NCBI RefSeq assembly: GCF_031426495.1
Contig: NZ_JANPLK010000002.1
Coordinates: 124,001-188,000 of the forward strand
DNA: 64,000 nucleotides
Direction: 5' to 3'
Origin: Gemmatimonas sp.
GTDB lineage: Bacteria > Gemmatimonadota > Gemmatimonadetes > Gemmatimonadales > Gemmatimonadaceae
Of the stretch, positions 33,341-40,197 are shown one piece after another. The stretch's first letter is position 1, and each line of letters opens with the position of its first letter. The position numbers and the translations under genes were made by a program. Below the pieces are notes generated by a model. The model did not search any database and had not been told where the DNA came from. It saw only the letters and a list, made by a program, of their open reading frames with translations.

Positions 33341-34213
33341 TCAGTGCGGGTACCCGTAGGTCACGCGCAGCCCCGCCTGATCGGGGTGATACGACGTCTG
33401 CGTATTCGCGAGATGCGAGGTCATGATCGTGAATGCCTGCGCCGCGGCGCCATCGAGCGCCGTCACCACTCCCGGTTTCACATCGCCCTTGTACGCGTGC
33501 ACGCGCACGCCGGCATATCCCAGTTCCAGCAAGGCATCATAGAACCGTTCGCCGAATGACGATTTCAGATTCGGGCGCGCGTCCATGCGCTGATGGCGCG
33601 CGATGATCGGCGCGAGCGTCGCCTGCACCCGCGGCGCTACGCGCGCGCCAAGTGCGTCACGGTGCTTCGGCAGCGCGTCCTGAATCTCCGGCTCGAAGTG
33701 CGTCCGAATCTGCTGCTCGGCCAGCGTCAGCTCCTGCACCCGACCGAACGCATTATCGGTGAAGCCTCCACCACAGGCGAGGAGCTCGATCAGGCGGTGC
33801 GACGTGGGCAAGCCCTCTTTGCGCATTGTCTTGGCGAGGTGCTTGGCCGTATAAGTCTTCCACTCCGGTGCGGGCCCATCGTCCACCAGATCATCGATCG
33901 CCGTCAGCGGCCGCTTGATGTTGTCAGCGCGCTTGAGCACCTCGCTCGCCGCATTCCGATCGGCCCCGGCCTTCTCCATGCCCGAAAGGCCGCTCCCGTG
34001 GATCACCACATAGAGCGTGTCGTCGGCGCCGATGCCGGCGAGACAGCCATGTCCGCCTCGCCGGTTGTTCCACTTCGCCAATCCCTTCAGAGCATTATTG
34101 CGCCGCGTGCCGTGGCAGCTGCCGGGATTTTGCAGATTGAGCTTTTCCTCCAGGCCAACGGCCGCCTTGAGCAGCTCAGGCGTCGGGACCGGTAGATAGA
34201 CGTAGCTCGCCAT
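33341..34213 (-). CDS. Putative clan CD (caspase/CPD-like) cysteine peptidase
   Basis: The 290-aa product carries two segments that match the clan CD signature: a hydrophobic strand ending in His-Gly (LYVVIHGSG, His72) and a second strand ending in Ala-Cys (LIELLACGGG, Cys147). Between them is a helix-rich stretch, and after them FYDALLELGYAGVRVHAY, as in C80-type protease folds. No signal peptide is seen. ATG 34213 is preferred over 34258. Identification rests on motif reading alone. Possible roles are a processing protease or a T6SS-delivered effector, but it lies 10 kb from the T6SS genes. Confidence 0.5.
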   Translation of the reverse strand: MASYVYLPVPTPELLKAAVGLEEKLNLQNPGSCHGTRRNNALKGLAKWNNRRGGHGCLAGIGADDTLYVVIHGSGLSGMEKAGADRNAASEVLKRADNIKRPLTAIDDLVDDGPAPEWKTYTAKHLAKTMRKEGLPTSHRLIELLACGGGFTDNAFGRVQELTLAEQQIRTHFEPEIQDALPKHRDALGARVAPRVQATLAPIIARHQRMDARPNLKSSFGERFYDALLELGYAGVRVHAYKGDVKPGVVTALDGAAAQAFTIMTSHLANTQTSYHPDQAGLRVTYGYPH

Positions 34214-34283
34214 GACTCGCGGGGTGGGAGGGAGTGGTGCCCGAATGTACGACAGCAATCACGACAGCACACGCTACAAACAA

Positions 34284-34311
34284 CGGCGCCCCAGCCAAAG
34301 CCCGGGCGCCG
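34284..34311 (-). terminator. Terminator downstream of tRNA-Phe
   Basis: CGGCGCCC at 34284-34291 pairs with GGGCGCCG at 34304-34311. Reading leftward, the stem is followed by TTGTTTGT, a weak T tract. It lies 28 nt past the tRNA 3' end. Confidence 0.65.
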
Positions 34312-34338
34312 CTCTCATATCCGTTCGTGTTTCCACAG

Positions 34339-34411
<73 letters not shown>

Positions 34412-34522
34412 ATACCATCGACAGACCCTCAGGCTAACCAACCCAATGGTCATTCCGCAAGCGCTGGCGTCGCTCCGGACACCATCTGAGCAAAACGTAC
34501 GCCGTAAACGTACACCGTTATC

Positions 34523-35206
34523 CTACTTCACCCGACCCACGCTCGACACATGCGCGTTCACCGCGTGATTCACGCGCACCCCAAACACGCCATCGGGACG
34601 CACCGTCGCCCGCGGCAGCCGCACCGCCTCGGTGCCGTTCACCGTGAACGCCACGTCCGCCGCCGACACGTCCACCCGCAGCACGTTCTTGGCCGCATCG
34701 GTGCCGGCCTGTTTGGTGATCGCTGCCAGCGAGGTCCAGTCGGTCAGCGTGACCGTCTTCTGCCCCTGTCGCTGCTTCACCAGGAACTTGCCGTCGTTGC
34801 GCAGCAGAAAATACGTGTACGACTGGGTCGCGTCGGACAGCGCCGACCCGCCCACGAACAGGCCATACCCTTCCAGATCGCGACCCTTGGTCGGAAACAG
34901 GAAGATCGTGCTTTCCACCGTGTAGGCCCCCGACGCCGCACTGTCGGGATGCCACAGAATCGCCGCCGGCCCCGTCGTGAGATGAAACCCCGGCGTCATC
35001 TGCGCGAACGCGATCGTATCGACGTCGCCCGCCATCTTGTGACCGCCCGCATCGGTCCGCACCTGCCACCCGATCGGTCGCTTCCCTTCGTTGCCGCCCG
35101 TCTTGTGTTCCTGCGCCAGCACCGTCAACGGGAACGCGATCGACGCGCACAACGCTACGCCCATCGCGATGGAGAGCGCCGATACCCGGGACGCGCGACC
35201 AGTCAT
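34523..35206 (-). CDS. Exported hypothetical protein, jelly-roll/LamG-like
   Basis: The 227-aa product has a clear Sec signal ending near LTVLAQE. The mature part is almost entirely beta strands with a YTVESTIFLFPTKGRDLEGYGLF stretch of alternating residues, FLLRNDGKFLVKQR and a late DGVFGVRVNHAVNAHV. This pattern resembles concanavalin-like (DUF1080/LamG-type) sandwich domains. No catalytic residues can be assigned. The gene lies between tRNA-Phe and a tandem repeat patch. Confidence 0.72.
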   Translation of the reverse strand: MTGRASRVSALSIAMGVALCASIAFPLTVLAQEHKTGGNEGKRPIGWQVRTDAGGHKMAGDVDTIAFAQMTPGFHLTTGPAAILWHPDSAASGAYTVESTIFLFPTKGRDLEGYGLFVGGSALSDATQSYTYFLLRNDGKFLVKQRQGQKTVTLTDWTSLAAITKQAGTDAAKNVLRVDVSAADVAFTVNGTEAVRLPRATVRPDGVFGVRVNHAVNAHVSSVGRVK

Positions 35207-35230
35207 ATGAAACTCCAGTGTAGACGGTAG

Positions 35231-35292
35231 TACTCCCTACCCCGTACCCCCTTACTCCCTACCCCGTACTCCCTACTCCCTACTCCCTACTC
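35231..35292. repeat. Tandem pyrimidine-rich repeat patch
   Basis: A 17-mer TACTCCCTACCCCGTAC occurs at 35231-35247 and 35253-35269, followed by repeated TACTCCC heptamers to 35292. The array overlaps the last codons of queF and sits before the exported protein gene at 34523-35206. One strand is extremely C/T-rich. Confidence 0.9.
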
Positions 35293-35682
35293 GGCCTTAG
35301 TCGCCGTCGCCGTGATGATGCTCTTCAAACCACCACGCACGTTGAAATCGCCGACCACCGTCATCGTGTGCGGATCGCACGCCGCCACCAGATCATCAAG
35401 GATCCGGTTCACCGCACGCTCGTAAAAGATGCCGTCGTTGCGGAAGCTCCAGAGATACATCTTCAAGCTCTTCAGCTCGAGACATACCTCGGCCGGCTGA
35501 TACGTGATGCGGATCGTCGCGAAGTCGGGAGCGCCGCCCTCGAGCAACTTCAACTCCGCCGCATCGGTTTCGATGCCGCCGAGTGGACAGAGCGACGTGA
35601 ATTCCGTCGTCTCCATGAAAATTTCGTACTTGCGATCCCCGTAGGGATTCGGAAACGTCTCCAGCAGTTCAGGCTTGGGCAT
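35287..35682 (-). CDS. queF: QueF, NADPH-dependent preQ0 reductase (nitrile reductase)
   Basis: The 131-aa product reduces preQ0 to preQ1 for queuosine in tRNA. It has the active Cys in FTSLCP (Cys32), the APDFATI segment with the catalytic Asp (Asp53), the ELKSLKMYLWSFR NADPH motif, and the late GDFNVRGGL. In typical unimodular QueF the Cys and Asp are seven residues apart. Here they are 21 apart because of about 14 extra residues (GGIETDAAELKLLEGG region). The rest aligns well. The stop codon lies inside the TACTCCC repeat patch. Confidence 0.93.
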   Translation of the reverse strand: MPKPELLETFPNPYGDRKYEIFMETTEFTSLCPLGGIETDAAELKLLEGGAPDFATIRITYQPAEVCLELKSLKMYLWSFRNDGIFYERAVNRILDDLVAACDPHTMTVVGDFNVRGGLKSIITATATKAE

Positions 35683-35712
35683 GCCCGAATGTAATGCGAG
35701 AACGGCAACCGG

Positions 35713-36645
35713 TCAGGTGAGGTCGCGCAGACGCTTCGACCATTCGTCCAACAGCAGTCGCTCGGCCTGCGTCAAACTCGACATCCCTTCGGCCGCGATC
35801 TTGTCCAGCACGGCATCCAGCGCGGTGCTCGGCTGCGGCGCGACGGCCGTCTGGCCGGGGCGCGGCGTCGGACGCGGTTCCGGGCGCGGTTCGGGACGTA
35901 CGCGCGACACCGCCGCCTTGCTCTGCGCCACGATATCGTCGACTTCCCGCTCACGCGGACGCGATGATTTGGGCACCGCGCGCGGCGTGTCGTCACCGTA
36001 ATCCGGCGCCGACGCGATGCGATTGCGGAAACGACCCAGACTGCCGGCACCCGGGGCACGGAGATACACCCAGCCCGCCAACATGCCGCCGATGTGCGCG
36101 GCGTACGCCGTGCCGCCGATGCTGCCGGAATCGACCACGGCCATCGTGATGTTGATCAGCGCCATGAACACCACCAACCACTTCACCTTCATCGGCACCA
36201 CGCCGAAGAACAGCACTTCATCGTCGGGCCAGCGCGAGGCGTACGCCACCGCGATGCCAAGAATCGCCGCCGATGCGCCGACCAGCGTGCCGCCGTTGCG
36301 CTGGAACATGTAGTGAAACGCCCAACCGCCAATGCCGCACCAGAGGTAGTACCACACGAAGGTGCTGCTGCCCCACGCCCGCTCCACGCGCGGACCGAAC
36401 AACCACAGCGTCCACATGTTCAGCAGCAGATGCATGATGCCGCCGTGCACGAACATGTACGTGCCGATCGTCCACAGCGAACGTGACGCCAGATCACCGG
36501 CCGAATACCCAAACCAGTTCGCCATGTTCGCATCGCCGACCAACGTGGCCTGCACGAAATACACGCCCACGCACAAACCGATCAGCCAATAGACGGCCGA
36601 CGGGTTACGGGGTTGATCGAAATCGTCGTACGTGACGTAGGCCAT
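35713..36645 (-). CDS. Rhomboid-family intramembrane serine protease
   Basis: The 310-aa protein has about six transmembrane helices in residues 15-200. It carries the HGGIMHLLLNMWTLW region, a catalytic Ser in LVGASAAILG (GASA in place of the commoner GxSG) and a catalytic His in AAHIGGML. A Pro/Arg-rich linker with PEPRPEPRPTPRP leads to a short C-terminal helical module (LDAVLDKIAAEGMSSLTQAE), as seen in other bacterial rhomboids. It cleaves membrane substrates; the target is unknown. Confidence 0.92.
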   Translation of the reverse strand: MAYVTYDDFDQPRNPSAVYWLIGLCVGVYFVQATLVGDANMANWFGYSAGDLASRSLWTIGTYMFVHGGIMHLLLNMWTLWLFGPRVERAWGSSTFVWYYLWCGIGGWAFHYMFQRNGGTLVGASAAILGIAVAYASRWPDDEVLFFGVVPMKVKWLVVFMALINITMAVVDSGSIGGTAYAAHIGGMLAGWVYLRAPGAGSLGRFRNRIASAPDYGDDTPRAVPKSSRPREREVDDIVAQSKAAVSRVRPEPRPEPRPTPRPGQTAVAPQPSTALDAVLDKIAAEGMSSLTQAERLLLDEWSKRLRDLT

Positions 36646-36690
36646 GGCAGGACGCGAAAAGACGCGAGAAGAGCTACGAGAACAACGGCA

Positions 36691-37719
36691 TCAGCCCCGT
36701 AGCCGATCCCGGTTCGTGAGCGCCAGTTGCACGATGCGCTCACAGAGATCGGGAAACAAGACACCGGCGGCGGCCGCCGCCTGTGGGATGAGACTGGTCG
36801 GCGTCATCCCGGGCAACGTGTTGGCCTCAAGACACCACGGCTGCCCGTGGGGGTCCAGCCGGAAGTCGATTCGGGCGTATCCACCCAATTTCAGCGCCAC
36901 GAAGGCCCGGCGCGCCTGATCAGCCAGTGTGGACTCGACCTCCGGCGACAGTTCGGCCACGAACTCCTTGGCCATCCCCGGCGTGTATTTGCACTCGTAG
37001 TCGTACAGCTCCTTCATCGGTACGATCTCGATGGTCGGCAGCACCACGTCACCCAGAATGCCCACCGTGAGTTCCTGCCCCGGCACGAACCGCTCAACCA
37101 TGACCTCGTCGTCGTACTTGAAGGCCTCGGTCACCGCCGCCGCCAGCTCACCCGGCTCGCGCACGATCGACAGGCCCACCGTGCTGCCCTGCTTGGATGG
37201 CTTCACCACTACCGGCCAGTCCAGTTGACGCCCGACCTCCTCGGCGTCCATGACGCCGTCCGCCGGCGCCATCATCCAATTCGCGGTGGCCACACCCGCT
37301 GCCCGCAGCACGACCTTCGAGAGGTGCTTGTCCATGGCCAACGCGCTCGCCAAGTGGCCGCTGCCGGTATACGGCACACCCACGAGGTCGAGGAGGGCCT
37401 GCACCGTGCCGTCTTCGCCCTGACCGCCGTGCAGCGCCAGAAACACGCACTCGGCGTCGGTGATCTCGGTCATGGTGCCAAGCGCCGGCGAGAGGGACTG
37501 GGAGGATAGTCCGGCCAGCGCGTCGAGCGACGGCGGCGCACTCCCCACACCAGCGGCCAGCAGCGTGCGCTCGGTTTCCCGCGTGAACACGCCTTCGGCG
37601 GGGTCGAGGCAAATCACCTCATGGCCCTTGGCACGGAGCGCCACCGCAATACGCAGCCCCGACGACAACGACACTTCACGTTCGGCGGAGACGCCGCCCA
37701 GCAACACGGTGATTCGCAT
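36691..37719 (-). CDS. ddl: D-alanine--D-alanine ligase
   Basis: The 342-aa ATP-grasp enzyme makes D-Ala-D-Ala for peptidoglycan. It shows ITVLLGGVSAEREVSL at the start, FLALHGGQGEDGTVQ, GVPYTGSG, the VVKPSKQGSTVGLS ATP-binding segment and a C-terminal ARIDFRLDP plus LEANTLPGMTPTSL with the metal-binding Glu and Asn. The length is normal. It lies between the rhomboid gene and a small hypothetical gene. Confidence 0.97.
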   Translation of the reverse strand: MRITVLLGGVSAEREVSLSSGLRIAVALRAKGHEVICLDPAEGVFTRETERTLLAAGVGSAPPSLDALAGLSSQSLSPALGTMTEITDAECVFLALHGGQGEDGTVQALLDLVGVPYTGSGHLASALAMDKHLSKVVLRAAGVATANWMMAPADGVMDAEEVGRQLDWPVVVKPSKQGSTVGLSIVREPGELAAAVTEAFKYDDEVMVERFVPGQELTVGILGDVVLPTIEIVPMKELYDYECKYTPGMAKEFVAELSPEVESTLADQARRAFVALKLGGYARIDFRLDPHGQPWCLEANTLPGMTPTSLIPQAAAAAGVLFPDLCERIVQLALTNRDRLRG

Positions 37720-37772
37720 GCGTGAAAGCTACATCCGAATCCGCTCGCGTCGTCAGTCTGCCGTTGTCGGCG

Positions 37773-38093
37773 TCAGTCGGCGTCGTCGGTGCTCAGGGCG
37801 AACGCAATCGCACGGCCCAGCATCGCTTCGTCGGGAATCCGATCCCATTCCTGCAGCACGATCACATGGTCGAACGGGTCGAGTGTCACGTGTCGTCCGG
37901 TCTGCGGCGCGGTGATGTCCACAGCGATCCACGCCTGCCAGAGCGTGAGTCCCTGCTTATTGATGACGACCCCATGGGCATCTTCCCACGTGGAAGGACG
38001 CGGATCGGCGAACAGAGCGGCCAGCCGGCCACGACTGAAGTCGCGTAGCGGTGCACCAAGCGCGTCCGTGAACCGGTCGAGTACGTTGATCAT
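37773..38093 (-). CDS. Small hypothetical protein
   Basis: The 106-aa product matches no family I know. It has no signal or membrane segment. It shows a central beta-like stretch (QGLTLWQAWIAVDI) and an acidic C-terminus. It is transcribed in the same direction as ddl with a 53-bp gap, so it may be co-transcribed. The coding potential looks reasonable from composition, but the evidence is modest. Confidence 0.55.
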   Translation of the reverse strand: MINVLDRFTDALGAPLRDFSRGRLAALFADPRPSTWEDAHGVVINKQGLTLWQAWIAVDITAPQTGRHVTLDPFDHVIVLQEWDRIPDEAMLGRAIAFALSTDDAD

Positions 38094-38230
38094 GAAGAGT
38101 ATGACAGGACCGATACTGGTCGGGCAGCCCGTCAGCGAGCCATCGCGTTCCGTATCGTGTAGGGGAGACGTGGCAGCTGGGACGAAGTAACGGACCAGTC
38201 ACGACGCGCTCCCCTCACGAGCGGCGATGG

Positions 38231-39703
38231 CTAGCGGTGCATCAGATGTTCGAGCACATCGAAGCGCGTCACGATGCCCTGCACCACACCGTCCTTCTTC
38301 ATCAACACGGCGCGGTTGCTCTTCGACAACAGCTTCGCCACGCTCTCCACCGGCTGATCGCTTTCGACCACCGGGAACGGCTGATCCATCACGTCACTCA
38401 CCGACTGATCGAGCACCTTCGGATCGGCCAGCGACTTCGACGTGAGCTGTGATTCCGCCACGCTGCCGATGCACACCGCGCCATCCATCACCGGCACCTG
38501 CGACACGTTGTGCAGCGCCATCAGGCGAATGGCCTGACGCACCGAGGCCCCCGGCGCCACGCTCACGATAGCCGGTGCGCTCGCGTCCTTGTTGCCGAGC
38601 ACCGCGGCGATGGTCGTGGGCGACACATCGAGCATCTGGTTCTCGCGCATCCATTCGTCGTTGAACACCTTGCTGAGATACCGCTCGCCGGTGTCGCAGA
38701 GGAAGGTGACGACGCACGCGTCGGGATCATCGAGACGACGCGCCACATTCATGGCGGCGTGTGCGATCATGCCGGCGGATCCGCCCACGAAGATGCCTTC
38801 TTCACGCGTGAGACGACGCGCCATCCCGAAGGCATCCTTGTCGCTCACCGAGATGAATTCATCGATCACACTCATGTCGAGCGTGAGCGGGATGCAGTCC
38901 TGGCCCACGCCTTCCACCTTGTACGGCGCGCCGGTGGGATGTCCCTCTCCCTTGCTGCGCCACAACTCGGCGAGCACCGATCCCATCGGGTCCGCGGCGA
39001 TGATCTTGATGTTCGGGTTCTTGCTCTTGAGGTAGCGCGCGACGCCGGTGATTGTGCCGCCCGTGCCGGCACCGGCCACGAAGTGCGTGATCCGACCATC
39101 GGTCTGCTCCCAGATTTCGGGACCCGTGGTGGCCATGTGCGCCGCCGGATTGGCCGGGTTCTCGAACTGACCTGCCAGCACGGCGCCTGGCGTCTCGCTC
39201 ACGATACGCTTGGCCATCATCACGTAGTTCTGCGGATGATCGTGCGGCACCGCAGTCGGTGTGATGATCACTTCGGCCCCGAACGCCTTCAGCAGGCGCA
39301 CCTTTTCCTGCGACATCTTGTCGGGCATCGTGAAAATGCAGCGATAGCCCTTGAGTGCCGCCGCGATGGCCAGTCCGACGCCGGTATTGCCGCTCGTCGC
39401 TTCCACGATCGTGCCGCCGGGCTTGAGCGTGCCGGCGCGTTCGTGCGACTCGATCATCGGCATTCCGACCCGGTCCTTCACGCTGCCGCCCGGATTGAAA
39501 AAGTCGGCCTTGCCGTAGAGGGGCGTCCGGATGCCACGCGCCACGCGGGCCAGCCGAATCATCGGCGTCCAGCCGATCGTTTCCAGGACACTGCCGTAGG
39601 GGCGGCGATGCCGGATGTGTTCTTCGTGCACAGCCGCATCGGTGGGAGCCGCGTCGGACGTGTGGGGAGTCGCCAGGGTGGTGGACATGGCAGGATTTGT
39701 CAC
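38231..39703 (-). CDS. Cystathionine beta-synthase (PLP domain plus two CBS repeats)
   Basis: The 490-aa product has a fold-type II PLP domain with the Schiff-base Lys in NPGGSVKDRVG, a phosphate loop EATSGNTGVG and GAGTGGTITG. C-terminal CBS repeats follow (about residues 365-490). This resembles eukaryotic-type CBS, which condenses serine and homocysteine, though a cysteine synthase role is possible. The GTG at 39703 is chosen because GGGGA lies 6 nt upstream and it overlaps the preceding gene's stop as GTGA. The tandem CBS domains suggest ligand regulation. Confidence 0.9.
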   Translation of the reverse strand: MTNPAMSTTLATPHTSDAAPTDAAVHEEHIRHRRPYGSVLETIGWTPMIRLARVARGIRTPLYGKADFFNPGGSVKDRVGMPMIESHERAGTLKPGGTIVEATSGNTGVGLAIAAALKGYRCIFTMPDKMSQEKVRLLKAFGAEVIITPTAVPHDHPQNYVMMAKRIVSETPGAVLAGQFENPANPAAHMATTGPEIWEQTDGRITHFVAGAGTGGTITGVARYLKSKNPNIKIIAADPMGSVLAELWRSKGEGHPTGAPYKVEGVGQDCIPLTLDMSVIDEFISVSDKDAFGMARRLTREEGIFVGGSAGMIAHAAMNVARRLDDPDACVVTFLCDTGERYLSKVFNDEWMRENQMLDVSPTTIAAVLGNKDASAPAIVSVAPGASVRQAIRLMALHNVSQVPVMDGAVCIGSVAESQLTSKSLADPKVLDQSVSDVMDQPFPVVESDQPVESVAKLLSKSNRAVLMKKDGVVQGIVTRFDVLEHLMHR

Positions 39704-40131
39704 AGGGAGTCCCCGGGGAGCGTTGGCCCCTCGGGATGTCGGAAATGCACGGGGAAGATCAACGACACGGGAATCGGGGTGCCACGCAAGCGGGCGGCGC
39801 GGAACCTCAATCGGGACACGCCGGCCAACGCCGCCTGATCAAGCTCGGGGTGGCCTGACGGCTCGATGATCCGGGTACTATCGGGTACGACGAGACCGTC
39901 CGACGCGACAAACAGCCGAAGCAGCACGTTGCCCTGTATTTTCCGTTCATACAGGGACAGCGGATACCGGAACGGCACGTCGACATTCAACATCTGTGGA
40001 CGCTCGTCCGGCATCGCGCGAAACCAGTCCGCACTCCCCGGTCGCGCCGATCGTCCTCGCTCGGAACAGCTGAGCAGGCCGAGGGTGAACAGGACAGGGA
40101 GCAGCACTGGTCGAATCCCACCCGATCGCAT
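39700..40131 (-). CDS. Lipoprotein with TonB C-terminal-like domain
   Basis: The 143-aa product starts at ATG 40131 and has a lipobox (LGLLSC near residue 24). The remainder is a TonB-C-like beta-alpha-beta domain: YPLSLYERKIQGNVLLRLFV, followed by SGHPELDQAALAGVSRLRF. It lacks the TonB membrane anchor and Pro-rich spacer, so it cannot be a normal energy transducer. Its stop overlaps the CBS start by 4 bp, so the two are coupled. The upstream region is shared with the divergent M30-like gene. Confidence 0.78.
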   Translation of the reverse strand: MRSGGIRPVLLPVLFTLGLLSCSERGRSARPGSADWFRAMPDERPQMLNVDVPFRYPLSLYERKIQGNVLLRLFVASDGLVVPDSTRIIEPSGHPELDQAALAGVSRLRFRAARLRGTPIPVSLIFPVHFRHPEGPTLPGDSL

Positions 40132-40197
40132 GCTGGAATGTACACCCGCTTCGCGCACGCGGCGGAATCGTCCGTCCTCCATCAAACCGCCGTCGAT

